A stretch of DNA of 64,000 bases from Antarcticirhabdus aurantiaca (GCF_009765365.1 NZ_VTOM01000003.1:248001-312000), one strand, 5' to 3'. Positions 11,995-21,505 are shown, counted from the stretch's first letter. Translations and numbers: made by a program. The notes: generated by a model from the sequence alone, not told the origin.

Positions 11995-12545
11995 CGGGAA
12001 TTCTGCAACACTGACACGACCCTTCTGGTCGGGTACCTACAAGTTCGGTTGTAGATCGTCCACCAGACGCGTCAAGCAGTTGTTTGTTGCCATGCCGGCC
12101 ATTCTTGGGGCCATAAAAATCGATACAATGAAGCAATGGATCGATCGACGCTTGCCATGAGCGGCCCCAAATCCTCGCGACATAAAGACCTTTCGTTTTG
12201 CGTGTGAGCGATGGAATTGGACGGTCGGTGTTTTTTCGTAGCGCAAAATGAAAACTATACGCTGGCTACCGGCATGCTCTGGGTACCGCCCGATAGGTGT
12301 CGAGCCTGCCGAGAAGTGGAGGCCGGCCGAGCCGCCCGCCGAAACCCGCAACCCGCCGGCGAGCCGGCTCGGGCCGGCGGACGGCCCGTGACGAAGACTC
12401 GCGCCAGGGCCGACGAAGCGCTGGATAGTGGGCGGATGCGGCTTTTCTATCGCCGCAAGGGATGCGATGTGTGGCGCCGCAAAAAAGTTTCGCGGCGCGT
12501 TCCGCCCGCCACGCTGCCGGCTTCCGCCATCTCGACGGTGACACC
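11995..12545. other. 551-bp non-coding region between XRE and ABC-importer genes
   Basis: This region is markedly AT-richer than its neighbours around 12040-12260. Its left part carries the XRE promoter/operator. A TATACG box at 12256-12261 could serve the importer operon, but no good -35 is present. A 7-bp hairpin with an A-rich loop (GCGCCGC 12474-12480 and GCGGCGC 12492-12498) precedes the importer gene by about 50 bp. The small reading frames here have no family-like content. Confidence 0.5.
12037..12075 (-). promoter_or_regulatory. XRE gene promoter overlapped by a palindromic operator
   Basis: On the minus strand, TTGACG (12075-12070), 16 bp and TACAAC (12053-12048) form a promoter about 50 bp ahead of the XRE start. 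The 18-bp palindrome CTACAAGTTCGGTTGTAG (12037-12054; 6-bp arms, 6-bp spacer) covers the -10 box. Autorepression by the XRE protein is the natural reading. Confidence 0.45.
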
Positions 12546-14063
12546 ATGCAGAACCCCCTGACTCGTCTTGCGAGACTCGGCCGCGCGACGGCCGCGGCCC
12601 TTGCGCTTCTCGGCGTCGGCACCGGGGCGACGCTCGCCCAGCCGCGCAGCGACATCGTTGTCGGGATGGCCATCGAGCCCGCCGGCCTCGACCCGACCGT
12701 CGCGGCCCCCGTCGCGATCGGTCAGGTCGTCTGGCAGAACGTCTTCGAGGGGCTGACGCGCATCGACGGCGAGGGCCGGATCCAGCCGCAGCTCGCCAAG
12801 TCCTGGACGGTCTCGCCCGACGGGCTCGTCTACACCTTCGACTTGGCGGAGAACGTCACCTTCTCCAACGGCGTGCCGTTCGACGCCGGAACCGCCAAGT
12901 TCTCGCTCGACCGCATGCGGGCGACCGACTCGACCAATCCGCAGAAGCAGTTCCTGGCGAACGTCGTCTCGACCGAGGCCCGCGATCCGAAGACCCTCGT
13001 CGTCACGCTGTCCAAGCCGGCCGCCAATCTCCTCTTCTGGCTGGCCTGGCCGGCCTCCGTCATGGTGGAGCCCGGTTCGGCGGCGACCAATCGCACCCAG
13101 CCCGTGGGCACCGGCCCCTTTAAGCTCGGAGAGTGGCGCCAGGGCGACCGGCTGACGCTGGTGCGCAACGAGACCTACTGGAACGCGGCGGACGCGCCCA
13201 AGCTCGACGGCGCGACGTTCCGCTTCATCGCCGATCCCCAGGCCCAGGCCGCGGCCCTTCAAAGCGGCGACGTCGACGCCTTTCCCGAGTTCGGCGCGCC
13301 GGAGCTCTACGCGGGCCTGGAGACCGACGACCGCTTCGAGACCGTCGTCGGCGTGACGGAACTCAAGGTCGTCGCCGGCCTCAACAACCGCATCAAGCCG
13401 CTCGACGATCCGCGCGTTCGCCAGGCCCTGATGATGGCCGTCGACCGCGCGAGCCTCGTCGAGGGAGCTTACTCCGGCTACGGGACGCCGATCGGCAGCC
13501 ACTACACGCCGAACGATCCGGGCTTCCGCGACCTGACCGCCGTCCATGCCTACGATCCGGAGAAGGCGCGGGCGCTCCTGGCCGAAGCCGGCTATCCCGA
13601 CGGCTTCGCGCTCTCCATCAAGACGCCGCAGATGGCCTACGCGACCCGTTCGGCCGAGATCCTGCAGGCCATGCTCGCCGAGATCGGCGTGACGCTGACG
13701 ATCGTGCCGACCGAGTTTCCCGCTGCCTGGGTGGACCAGGTGCTGACGCGGCACGACTTCGAGATGACGATCGTCGCCCATGCCGAGCCGCTCGACATCG
13801 CCATCTATGGCCGCGACAACTATTACTTCGGCTACGACGACGCGCAGTTCAAAGCCGCGATCGCCTCGGCCGAAACCTCGCTCGACGAGGAGAAGCGGCT
13901 GGAGGCCTATGGCACCGCGCAGGAGATCCTGGCGCGCGACGTGCCGGCGCTGTTCCTGTTCGTGATGCCCAAGCTCGGTGTCTGGGACGCACGGATCGAG
14001 GGCCTCTGGCACGACGAGCCGATCCCCGCTAACGACCTGACAAGCGTGTCCTGGCGCGAATAG
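12546..14063 (+). CDS. ABC transporter substrate-binding protein (DppA/OppA family)
   Basis: A 505-residue periplasmic binding protein (SBP_bac_5 family) for peptides or similar solutes. The signal peptide is at 1-30 (basic MQNPLTRLARLGR, a hydrophobic AAALALLG core, LAQP cleavage). The mature part begins DIVVGMAIEPAGLDP and shows the cluster-C signatures PQLAKSWTVSPDGLVYTF and VGTGPFKLGEW. The ATG at 12546 was chosen because it opens the signal peptide. It is the first gene of a five-gene importer operon. Confidence 0.93.
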   Translation: MQNPLTRLARLGRATAAALALLGVGTGATLAQPRSDIVVGMAIEPAGLDPTVAAPVAIGQVVWQNVFEGLTRIDGEGRIQPQLAKSWTVSPDGLVYTFDLAENVTFSNGVPFDAGTAKFSLDRMRATDSTNPQKQFLANVVSTEARDPKTLVVTLSKPAANLLFWLAWPASVMVEPGSAATNRTQPVGTGPFKLGEWRQGDRLTLVRNETYWNAADAPKLDGATFRFIADPQAQAAALQSGDVDAFPEFGAPELYAGLETDDRFETVVGVTELKVVAGLNNRIKPLDDPRVRQALMMAVDRASLVEGAYSGYGTPIGSHYTPNDPGFRDLTAVHAYDPEKARALLAEAGYPDGFALSIKTPQMAYATRSAEILQAMLAEIGVTLTIVPTEFPAAWVDQVLTRHDFEMTIVAHAEPLDIAIYGRDNYYFGYDDAQFKAAIASAETSLDEEKRLEAYGTAQEILARDVPALFLFVMPKLGVWDARIEGLWHDEPIPANDLTSVSWRE

Positions 14064-14084
14064 CTGGGCTCGCGCCGCCCCGCC

Positions 14085-15032
14085 ATGGCCGGTCTGATCG
14101 CCGGCCGGCTCGCCGGTCTCCTGCTGACGCTGTTTCTCGTCTCCGTCGCCGTCTTCGCCGCCATGGAGGTGCTTCCGGGCGACACGGCGTCGGCGCGCCT
14201 CGGCACGCAGGCCACGCCCGAGGCGCTCGCCTCGTTGCGCGCCGAGCTCGGCCTCGACCGGCCGGCGCCCGAGCGGTACCTCCGTTGGATCGGCGGCGTC
14301 CTCACCGGCGATCTCGGCACCTCCTTCACCTATGGCGTTCCGGTGGCGAAACTGGTCGCCGACCGCCTGGCCGTGACCCTGCCCCTGGCGGGCCTCGCTT
14401 TGGCGCTCGCGATCCTCGTCGCCCTGCCGCTCGGAACGCTGGCGGCGGCCCGCGCCGACCGGGCGCCGGACGCGGCAGCGGCCCTCTTCGCGCAAGGGGC
14501 CCTGGCGCTTCCGAACTTCTGGATCGGGCTTCTTCTCATCCTCGTCTTCGCGACGACGCTGCGCTGGATGCCGTCCGGCGGCTTTCCCGGCTGGGAGGCC
14601 GGGATCGGCGCGGGGCTGCAGGCGCTGGTCATGCCAGCGGTGGCGCTCGCCCTGCCCCAGGCCGGGGTTCTGACGCGGGTCACCCGCTCGGCCGTCCTCG
14701 ACATGGCGAACGAGGACTTCGTGCGGCTCGCCCGCGCCAAGGGTCTGTCGCGCCGGCGCGCCATCCTGCGCCACGCCCTCCCCAACGCCCTGCCGCCGAT
14801 CCTCACCGTGCTCGGCTTCCAGTTCACCTTCCTCGTCGCCGGCGCCGTTCTGGTGGAGAACGTCTTCAACCTGCCTGGCCTCGGCAGCCTGGCGCGCCAG
14901 GCGCTGGTGCAGCGCGACGTCGTGGTGATCCAGGATGTCGTCCTGATCTTCGCCGCGCTCACCATCCTCGTGAACTTCGCCGTCGATCTCTCCTATCTCC
15001 TTCTCGACCCGCGGCTGAGGGCGCGGCGGTGA
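14085..15032 (+). CDS. ABC transporter permease (DppB family)
   Basis: A 315-residue inner-membrane permease with six predicted helices. It has the N-terminal TC_PD region (LLLTLFLVSVAVFAAMEVLPGD) and the cytoplasmic EAA loop (VRLARAKGLSRRRAILRHALPNALPP) that docks to the ATPases. It follows the binding protein by 21 bp. The stop overlaps the GTG of the next permease by 4 bp. Confidence 0.94.
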   Translation: MAGLIAGRLAGLLLTLFLVSVAVFAAMEVLPGDTASARLGTQATPEALASLRAELGLDRPAPERYLRWIGGVLTGDLGTSFTYGVPVAKLVADRLAVTLPLAGLALALAILVALPLGTLAAARADRAPDAAAALFAQGALALPNFWIGLLLILVFATTLRWMPSGGFPGWEAGIGAGLQALVMPAVALALPQAGVLTRVTRSAVLDMANEDFVRLARAKGLSRRRAILRHALPNALPPILTVLGFQFTFLVAGAVLVENVFNLPGLGSLARQALVQRDVVVIQDVVLIFAALTILVNFAVDLSYLLLDPRLRARR

Positions 15033-15832
15033 GCCGGCGGCTGCTGATCGGCGGTTCGATCGTCGGGGCCCTCGCGGGCGCGGGCCTCCTGTCGCTCGCC
15101 TGGACGCCCGGGCGCGTTTCGGGCTTCCGCGTCGCCGACCGGCTGAAGGCGCCCCTGGAGGCGGGCCTGCTCGGCACGGACCAGCTCGGACGCGACGTCC
15201 TGTCCCTCCTGATGGCGGGGGCTGCGAACTCGCTCGGCATCGCCTGCGCGGCCGTCGCCGCCGGCCTCGTGGCCGGCGCGGCGGTTGGTCTTCTCGCCGC
15301 CGCGCGCGGCGGCATCCTCGACGCCGCGCTGATGCGCGTCATGGACGTCGTCTTCGCCGTGCCCCCCATCCTGTCGGCCATGATGCTGGCCGCCTTTCTC
15401 GGCGGCGGTCCGGAAACGGCGACGATCGCCATCGCGGTCTTCACCGTACCGGTCTTCGCGCGGGTCGCGCGGGCCGGCGCGATGCGCGTCCTCAAGCGGG
15501 ACTTCGTCCTCGCCGCCCGCGGCGCCGGCAAGTCCTCCGCCCGCATCGCCGCCGAGCACGTCGCGCCGAACGTCGCGGGCGACCTCCTCGTGCAGGCGAC
15601 CCTGCAGCTCGGCCTCGCCATCCTGACCGAAGCGGGCCTGAGCTTCCTCGGCCTCGGCCTCGCGCCGCCCGCACCCAGTTGGGGGCGCATGCTGGCGGAT
15701 TCGCAGACCTTCTTTCTCCAGGCACCCTGGCTGGCGCTCGCGCCGGGGCTCGCCATCGCGCTCGCCGTCCTCGGCTTCAACCTCCTCGGCGACGGTTTGC
15801 GCGACCGCTTCGATCCCCGGCGGTCGCCATGA
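15029..15832 (+). CDS. ABC transporter permease (DppC family)
   Basis: A 267-residue second permease. It has an N-terminal helix, then LGTDQLGRDVLS (typical DppC motif), several membrane spans, and the EAA loop VLAARGAGKSSARIAAEHVAPN. GLSFLGLGLAPPAPSWGRML near the end is the family signature. The GTG start at 15029 overlaps the DppB-type stop (GTGA). It is slightly shorter than typical DppC (about 290-300) because of a brief N-terminus. Confidence 0.94.
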   Translation: MSRRLLIGGSIVGALAGAGLLSLAWTPGRVSGFRVADRLKAPLEAGLLGTDQLGRDVLSLLMAGAANSLGIACAAVAAGLVAGAAVGLLAAARGGILDAALMRVMDVVFAVPPILSAMMLAAFLGGGPETATIAIAVFTVPVFARVARAGAMRVLKRDFVLAARGAGKSSARIAAEHVAPNVAGDLLVQATLQLGLAILTEAGLSFLGLGLAPPAPSWGRMLADSQTFFLQAPWLALAPGLAIALAVLGFNLLGDGLRDRFDPRRSP

Positions 15833-16830
15833 CGGGCGCCTCGCTCCTGTCGGTGCGCGGCCTGTCGATCGCGCTGCCCCTGCCGGGTGGCGAAACGCGC
15901 TCGCTCGTCTCCGACGTTTCCTTCGACCTTCGAGCTGGGGCGAGCCTCGGCATCGTCGGCGAGAGCGGGTCGGGCAAGACGCTGACGGCCCTCGCCCTCA
16001 TCGGCCTCGTGCCGGACGGGTTGGCCGTCGAAGGCGAGATCCGCTTCGAGACCACCGACATGGTGTCCGCCCCCGAACGGCAGCGGGATGCCGTGCGCGG
16101 CGCGGGGATCGGCATGGTGTTCCAGGAGCCGAGCGCGGCGCTCGACCCGGCCATGCGGATCGGCGCGCAGGTCGCCGAGGCGCTGCGGATCTCCGGCCGG
16201 CTCGCGCGCGACGAGGAGCGCGAGCGGGTGCTCGACCTCCTCGCTGCCGTCCGGCTCGACGATCCCGCCGCGCGTGCGGGCGCCTTTCCGCACGAGCTGT
16301 CCGGCGGCCAGCGCCAGCGCGCGGCGATCGCGATCGCCCTTGCCCGCCGGCCGCGCCTCCTTCTCGCCGACGAGCCGACGACGGCGCTCGACGCGGCCGT
16401 GCGCGGCGAGATCCTCGACCTTCTCGCCGAGCTGACCGCGCGCGAGGGCATGGCGCTGATCCTCGTCAGCCACGATCTCGCCGCCGTCGCGCGGACCTGC
16501 ACCGACCTCCTCGTCCTCTATGCCGGCACGCGCTTCGAGGCGGGCGCCGCGGCCGAGGTTCTCGCCGGGCCCGTCAATCCCTATACGCGGGCGCTCCTGT
16601 CGGCCGTGCCGCGTCCCCGCCCCCGCGAGGCCGGGCGCCGGGCGCGGCTGACGGCGATCCCCGGCGCCGTGCCGCGGCCGGGCGCCCTGCCGCCCGGCTG
16701 CCGCTTCGCGCCGCGCTGCGCCTTTCGCACCGATGCCTGCGATGCCGGCGAGCCGACGTGGCGCCGCGTCGTCGCCGACCGGGGCGTGCGCTGCATCCGC
16801 GTCGACGCACAAACGGGCGAGATCCGATGA
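15829..16830 (+). CDS. ABC transporter ATPase (DppD family)
   Basis: A 333-residue ATPase with Walker A GESGSGKT near residue 44, Q-loop VFQEPSAALDP, signature LSGGQRQR, Walker B LLLADEPTTALD and switch His VSHD. The C-terminal oligopeptide-transporter domain has the Cys motif of the iron-sulfur-like site (CRFAPRCAFRTDAC). The start overlaps the upstream permease by 4 bp, and the stop overlaps the next ATPase. Confidence 0.94.
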   Translation: MTGASLLSVRGLSIALPLPGGETRSLVSDVSFDLRAGASLGIVGESGSGKTLTALALIGLVPDGLAVEGEIRFETTDMVSAPERQRDAVRGAGIGMVFQEPSAALDPAMRIGAQVAEALRISGRLARDEERERVLDLLAAVRLDDPAARAGAFPHELSGGQRQRAAIAIALARRPRLLLADEPTTALDAAVRGEILDLLAELTAREGMALILVSHDLAAVARTCTDLLVLYAGTRFEAGAAAEVLAGPVNPYTRALLSAVPRPRPREAGRRARLTAIPGAVPRPGALPPGCRFAPRCAFRTDACDAGEPTWRRVVADRGVRCIRVDAQTGEIR

Positions 16831-17717
16831 TCCCGGCCGCGCCCCAGCCGATCGCCGAAGCCGTCGAGGTCTCGCGTATCCACAAGCCCGGCCTGTTCGC
16901 CCGCCGGCCGCCCTTTCGGGCGCTCGACCGCGTGTCGCTGGAGGTGCGGCCGGGCGAGATCCACGGCCTCGTCGGGGCGAGCGGCTCGGGCAAGTCGACG
17001 CTGGCGCGGCTCCTCGCGATCCTCGACCGGCCGGACGAGGGAACCGTCCACCTCGGCGGCAGCGACCTGTCGGGGCTCGATCGTCGCGCGCTGCGGGCGC
17101 GCCGCCGCGACGTCCAGATGATCTTCCAGGACCCTCACGGCTCCCTCAACCCGCGCCACCGCATCGGCCGCAGCGTCGCCGAGCCGCTGCACCTCGTGCC
17201 CGGCCTGTCGCGCGCCGAGCGGCGCGAGCGCGTGGGCGAGGCGCTGCGGCGAGTCGGGCTCGATCCGGCCGATGCCGGGCGCTACCCCCACGCCTTCTCG
17301 GGAGGCCAGCGGCAGCGCATCGCCATCGCCCGCGCCCTGATCTGCGGTCCCAAGCTTCTCGTCGCCGACGAGGCGGTTTCCGCGCTCGACGTGTCCGTTC
17401 AGGCGCAGATCCTCAACCTCCTGATGGACCTCAACGAAGCGGACGGCTTGTCCATCCTCTTCATCAGCCACGACCTGTCGGTCGTCGCCGCGCTCTGCGA
17501 CCGGGTCAGCGTCATGGAGGCCGGGCGGATCGTCGAGAGCGGCAGCGCGCGAGGTGTCCTCGAAAACCCGCAGGCCGCCTACACGCGCCGGCTCGTCGCC
17601 TCGGCAGAGCTCGGCCCGCGCAGCGTCACCTCGCAGACCAGCGGCAGGTGGTCCGAGGCCTCGACCGACAGCGCGTCGACCCCGCCGGACAGGAGCGACA
17701 CGCCGCCATTGGCGTAG
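16827..17717 (+). CDS. ABC transporter ATPase (DppF family)
   Basis: A 296-residue second ATPase. Walker A is GASGSGKS, Q-loop IFQDPHGSLNP, signature FSGGQRQR, Walker B LLVADEAVSALD (Ala replaces the usual Pro, a known variant) and H-loop ISHD. After QAAYTRRLVASA the normal family homology ends. The last about 35 residues (LGPRSVTSQ...) are Ser/Thr-rich and are encoded antisense to the 3' end of the convergent phosphatase gene (139-bp overlap). The canonical C-terminal Cys motif is missing, as in many DppF/GsiA-like short forms. Confidence 0.9.
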   Translation: MIPAAPQPIAEAVEVSRIHKPGLFARRPPFRALDRVSLEVRPGEIHGLVGASGSGKSTLARLLAILDRPDEGTVHLGGSDLSGLDRRALRARRRDVQMIFQDPHGSLNPRHRIGRSVAEPLHLVPGLSRAERRERVGEALRRVGLDPADAGRYPHAFSGGQRQRIAIARALICGPKLLVADEAVSALDVSVQAQILNLLMDLNEADGLSILFISHDLSVVAALCDRVSVMEAGRIVESGSARGVLENPQAAYTRRLVASAELGPRSVTSQTSGRWSEASTDSASTPPDRSDTPPLA

Positions 17718-18325
17718 AGCCGGTCCATCGCCGCGACCGGGCGCCCGGCGGGCCAGGAGCGCGGCCGCGCGAAGGCCGGAAGCACGGCGCTCAGCGTCCG
17801 GTGCACCGCGCCGTCGGCGCGCCATTCGTTGAGGTCGCCGAGAAGAAGCGCCGGCCCCGGCTCGGCCGCGAGGCGCTCGGCAAGGAGCCGCGCCTGCGCG
17901 CGGCGGCCGCGCGGGTTCAGCGAGAAGTGCGTCGAGAGGATGCGCAAGGGGCCGTGCGGCGTCTCGACCCGCGCGTCGATCGCGGCGCGGGGCTCGACGC
18001 CGCCGGGCAGCCTCACCATCTCGGCCTCGAGAATGGGCCAACGCGACCAGAGGACGTGGCCGTAGTCCGTGCCGGGCCGGCGCCCGCGCAGCGTGCGGGC
18101 CTCCGCGAGATGGTAGCCGAGCCCCTCGGCGAGGCGCTCGAACGCGAACGGGCCGCGCCCGAGCCGCGTTCGGCCGTCCACCTCCTGGAGGGCCGCGATG
18201 TCCGGCGACAGCCGCGCCACGGCCGCCAGGGTGCGGCCGAGATCGGGCGCCCGCCCCCGCCCGATGAAGCCGTGAAGGTTCCACGACAGGAGGCGGATCG
18301 GAGCGGGAGGATGGATCTCGGTCAT
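17579..18325 (-). CDS. endonuclease/exonuclease/phosphatase family protein
   Basis: A 248-residue protein of the EEP fold (exonuclease III, sphingomyelinase and lipid/inositol phosphatase relatives). Motifs in order: IRLLSWNLHGF (Asn), ALQEVDGRT (catalytic Glu), STHFSLN, LLLGDLNEW (Asp/Asn) and SDHLPLV (catalytic His). It may process membrane-phospholipid or nucleic-acid phosphodiesters; no signal peptide is seen. Start 18325 (MTEIHPPAPIRLLSW) is preferred; 18340 would add five residues. The 3' end overlaps the DppF-type gene tail to tail. Confidence 0.88.
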   Translation of the reverse strand: MTEIHPPAPIRLLSWNLHGFIGRGRAPDLGRTLAAVARLSPDIAALQEVDGRTRLGRGPFAFERLAEGLGYHLAEARTLRGRRPGTDYGHVLWSRWPILEAEMVRLPGGVEPRAAIDARVETPHGPLRILSTHFSLNPRGRRAQARLLAERLAAEPGPALLLGDLNEWRADGAVHRTLSAVLPAFARPRSWPAGRPVAAMDRLYANGGVSLLSGGVDALSVEASDHLPLVCEVTLRGPSSAEATSRRV

Positions 18326-18423
18326 CGAATCCAAAGGCATGCGGTGAGACACTGGCGCGTCAATCGATCGAGCCGCCGGCCGTTCCCCGGCCGGCGCCGG
18401 ACAGGACAACGGATGCGACGGGC

Positions 18424-18591
18424 ATGAGCAACGACAAGAGCGCGCGCCGGCTGAAGCTGGAAGCGGAACTGCGCGAAAACCTGAAGCGCCGCAAGGAGCA
18501 GGCCCGCGGGCGCCGCGACCGCGAAGCCGCGCCCGACTCTGATCCTGGCCACGATGCTCCGGCCCCGCCGGACACGCCGTCCGAGGCGTGA
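18424..18591 (+). CDS. small basic/acidic protein conserved in rhizobia
   Basis: A 55-residue protein, [20 protein letters not shown], followed by [11 protein letters not shown] and an acidic Pro-rich tail ending PSEA. The N-terminal 'RLxxELRxNLKRRKxQARxR' pattern is found in tiny unnamed alphaproteobacterial proteins. It is too short to infer a function; nucleic-acid contact through the Arg/Lys helix is only a guess. Confidence 0.6.
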   Translation: MSNDKSARRLKLEAELRENLKRRKEQARGRRDREAAPDSDPGHDAPAPPDTPSEA

Positions 18592-18694
18592 TCCCGCTCC
18601 CGGAGCGGCGGGACCCTTGGACAATTCGTCCCGCCCCGATCATGGACTTTCAGGCCCCTCGTCCTTAGAACCCTTCTCGAAAGGGAGTCATCGC

Positions 18695-19975
18695 ATGATC
18701 GACTACAAAGGTCATTTCGAAGCTGCGATCGAAGCGCTCCACGCAGAGAAGCGCTATCGCGTCTTCGCCGACCTTGAACGCATCGCCGGCCGCTTCCCCG
18801 CCGCCGTCTGGCGTCACGACGGGACGGCCGAGGAGATCACCGTCTGGTGCTCCAACGACTATCTCGGCATGGGGCAGCACCCCGACGTGATCGGCGCCAT
18901 GCGCGACACGGTCTGCGCCATGGGCTCGGGCGCCGGCGGCACGCGCAACATTTCCGGCACCAACCACCCGCTGGTCGAGCTTGAGCACGAGCTCGCCGAC
19001 CTGCACGGCAAGGAAGCCGCCCTCGTCTTCACCTCCGGCTTCGTGTCGAACGAGGCGTCGATCTCCACCATCGCCCGGCTGCTGCCGGACTGCCTGATCC
19101 TGTCGGACGAGTTGAACCACGCCTCGATGATCGAGGGCGTGAGGAAATCCGGCGCCAAGAAGCAGATCTTCCGCCACAACGATCTGGCCCATCTCGAAGA
19201 GCTGCTCAAGGCCGCGCCCCCGGAGCGCGCCAAGCTGATCGTCTTCGAGAGCGTCTACTCGATGGATGGCGACGTCGCGCCCATCGCCGAAATCTGCGAC
19301 CTCGCCGAGCGCTACGGCGCGATGACCTATATCGACGAGGTCCATGCCGTCGGCATGTACGGCGCGCGCGGCGGCGGCATCTCGGAGCGTGATGGCGTCG
19401 CGCATCGGATCGACGTCATCGAGGGAACGCTCGCTAAGGCCTTCGGCGTTCTCGGCGGCTACATCACCGGCTCCAAGGCGGTGATCGACGCGGTGCGCTC
19501 CTACGCGCCCGGCTTCATCTTCACCACCGCCCTGCCTCCGGCCCTCGCCGCGGCCGCTGTCGCCTCGATCCGCCACCTCAAGACGTCGCAGAACGAGCGC
19601 GACGGGCAGCAGCGGCAGGCCGCCCGCACCAAGGCGGTGTTTGCAGAGGCCTGCCTTCCGGTCATGCCCTCCGACACGCACATCGTGCCCGTGCTCGTCG
19701 GCGATCCCGACCTGTGCAAGAAGGCGAGCGACCGGCTGCTGGCCGAGCACGGCATCTACATCCAGCCGATCAACTATCCGACCGTGCCGCGCGGAACGGA
19801 GCGCCTGCGCATCACCCCGACGCCGCTTCACGGCGACGCGCTGATCGACACGCTGCGCGACGCCCTGGTCGAGACCTGGAACGCGCTCGGCATCCCCTTC
19901 GCGGGCGAGCGGCCGGCCGTTCCCGAGCGGGGCGAGAACGTCACGCCCCTGGTGGTGAGCCAGGCCGGCGGCTGA
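18695..19975 (+). CDS. hemA: 5-aminolevulinate synthase
   Basis: A 426-residue PLP enzyme of the alpha-oxoamine synthase family. It condenses glycine and succinyl-CoA to 5-aminolevulinate, the first step of tetrapyrrole synthesis in alphaproteobacteria. Visible signatures: [25 protein letters not shown], the PLP Asp region [12 protein letters not shown], and the Schiff-base lysine in [14 protein letters not shown]. The start at 18695 ([11 protein letters not shown]) has an AAAGGGAG ribosome-binding site and matches rhizobial HemA. It is monocistronic. Confidence 0.98.
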   Translation: MIDYKGHFEAAIEALHAEKRYRVFADLERIAGRFPAAVWRHDGTAEEITVWCSNDYLGMGQHPDVIGAMRDTVCAMGSGAGGTRNISGTNHPLVELEHELADLHGKEAALVFTSGFVSNEASISTIARLLPDCLILSDELNHASMIEGVRKSGAKKQIFRHNDLAHLEELLKAAPPERAKLIVFESVYSMDGDVAPIAEICDLAERYGAMTYIDEVHAVGMYGARGGGISERDGVAHRIDVIEGTLAKAFGVLGGYITGSKAVIDAVRSYAPGFIFTTALPPALAAAAVASIRHLKTSQNERDGQQRQAARTKAVFAEACLPVMPSDTHIVPVLVGDPDLCKKASDRLLAEHGIYIQPINYPTVPRGTERLRITPTPLHGDALIDTLRDALVETWNALGIPFAGERPAVPERGENVTPLVVSQAGG

Positions 19976-20065
19976 CGGCCGGCGGCAAGGCGGGTGAAGG
20001 CGGGAAACCATTTCGCCTTCGCCGCCGTTCGGGGCGGACATCCACGTTCCCCCGGAGCCGCCCCG

Positions 20066-20431
20066 ATGAAGACCTCCCTCACCGAGCTCCTCCAGAAGCT
20101 GCCGCACGCCACGCCCGCCGAACAGCCGGGCGCGGAAGGCTTCGCGCACGGAACGATGAGCTTGCATCTCGTGGGCGGCAAGGCGAGCGGCGCCGCGCGG
20201 CCGGGCCTGCAGGACGCCGTCCTGATCGTCGCCGCCGGATCGGGCCGCCTCGCCTACGAGGGCGAGGAGCACGAGCTCTCCGCGGGCGATGCCGTGTTCC
20301 TGCGGGCCAGCCACCCCTACGAGCTGTCGGACACCGGGGACGATTTCGCCGCCTGGCTCGTCGCCTGGGGCCCGGCCGGCGGCGAGGCCCCGGCGCCCGC
20401 CCCTTCCGTCTTCGCTGCGATCGACGCCTGA
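20066..20431 (+). CDS. cupin-domain protein
   Basis: A 121-residue single-domain beta-barrel protein. Cupin motif 1 is degenerate (LIVAAGSGRLAYEGEEHELSAGD) and motif 2 covers AVFLRASHPYELSDTGDDF. The AGDAVFLRASHPYEL stretch fits small RmlC-like cupins, but the usual metal-binding His pair is incomplete, so it may bind a ligand rather than catalyse. ATG 20066 is preferred over an in-frame 19994 start. It is convergent with the AbrB-type gene 9 bp away. Confidence 0.75.
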   Translation: MKTSLTELLQKLPHATPAEQPGAEGFAHGTMSLHLVGGKASGAARPGLQDAVLIVAAGSGRLAYEGEEHELSAGDAVFLRASHPYELSDTGDDFAAWLVAWGPAGGEAPAPAPSVFAAIDA

Positions 20432-20440
20432 GGGCGTCCC

Positions 20441-21505
20441 TTATTCCGGGTCGCCCAGCCCGTTGCGGCCGGAAGACGCCCTCCGCGCCAGGAACGGCAC
20501 AGCCAGTGCGATGCACATGAAGCGGACCACGTGGTGGGCCGCGACATAGGCCGGGTCGAGGTTGAACTGGAAGGCGAGGATCGTCAGCGCTTCCAGGGCG
20601 CCCGGCGCATAGGCGAGCGCGATCGTCCCGAAGTCGATGGCGAGGAGGGCGACGCCGGCAAGGCCGGCGAGACCCGAGGCGAGGAGCCCGAGCGCGAAGA
20701 CGCCGAGCGAGGCCGGCAGAAGGCGGCCCGCCATCGCCCGGTCGATGCCGCGCAGGCGCGAGCCGATCAGGACGCCGAGGAGCAGGAGCGAGGGGATCGC
20801 GACGATCGGCGGCAGCGTCGCGTCGACGAGGCTGGTGCCGTGAAGGACGGCGCTGCCGATCAGCGCTCCGAGCATCAGGCCGCCCGGCAGCCGCAGCTTC
20901 ACGCCGGCGACGGCGGTGACCGCGCAGATGCCGAAGAGCAGCGCAAATTCGAGGAGCCCGCCCTCGGCACCGCGGGCGGCGCCCGCCTGCTCGGCGGCTC
21001 CGCCTTCGAGCCAGGCGAGCGTCGGCGTCAGGGCGCCGATGAGAAGGATCAGCCGGACGCTCTGGACCACGGTGACGCGCGCGATATCCGCCCGCGTCTG
21101 CGTCGCCGCGACGAGCACGAAGGACAGGGCGCCGGGCAGCGAGGCGAAGAGCGCGGTGTCCTTGTCCCAGCCGAAGACACGGCGCAGGAAGGCGACCGAC
21201 AGCACCACCGTCAGGCCGACACCGAGCATCTGGATCGCGAAGGAGAGCGGCCAGAGCGCGATCTGCTCGGCGACCGCGGGGGTCACGCCCGATCCCGCCT
21301 GGATGCCGAGCAGGAAGAAGACGAGGTCGCGCAGCTTCGGCGGCAGGTCGGTGTGAAGGCCCGCCAGCGTCGCGACGGACACGAGCAATGCCGGGCCGAG
21401 CAGCCAGGCGACCGGCAGGTTCGCGAAGGACGCCGCGGCCCCGCCGGCAAGCCCGATCGCGAGCGTCGCGGCGAAGGACAGGATGCGGCGCCGGTCGGCC
21501 GTCAC
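20441..21505 (-). CDS. AbrB-family membrane protein
   Basis: A 354-residue integral membrane protein with about 10 hydrophobic segments in two repeated halves (for example PVAWLLGPALL near 30 and LPGGLMLGALIGSA near 210). This two-domain layout is the AbrB family, named after the E. coli putative AidB regulator and often listed as transport-related (ammonia monooxygenase-like in old annotation). Function is unproven. The GTG start at 21505 overlaps the stop of the upstream aminotransferase by 4 bp, so they form an operon. Confidence 0.85.
   Translation of the reverse strand: MTADRRRILSFAATLAIGLAGGAAASFANLPVAWLLGPALLVSVATLAGLHTDLPPKLRDLVFFLLGIQAGSGVTPAVAEQIALWPLSFAIQMLGVGLTVVLSVAFLRRVFGWDKDTALFASLPGALSFVLVAATQTRADIARVTVVQSVRLILLIGALTPTLAWLEGGAAEQAGAARGAEGGLLEFALLFGICAVTAVAGVKLRLPGGLMLGALIGSAVLHGTSLVDATLPPIVAIPSLLLLGVLIGSRLRGIDRAMAGRLLPASLGVFALGLLASGLAGLAGVALLAIDFGTIALAYAPGALEALTILAFQFNLDPAYVAAHHVVRFMCIALAVPFLARRASSGRNGLGDPE

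Noticed and set aside
12211-12561. A 116-residue plus-strand frame in the gap before the ABC importer
   Set aside because: It runs into the importer start region, lacks hydrophobic or family-like blocks, and has poor composition and no good ribosome-binding site.
19994-20065. Extended N-terminus for the cupin gene
   Set aside because: The additional 24 residues are Arg/Pro-rich with no ribosome-binding site; CGGAGC before ATG 20066 fits better.
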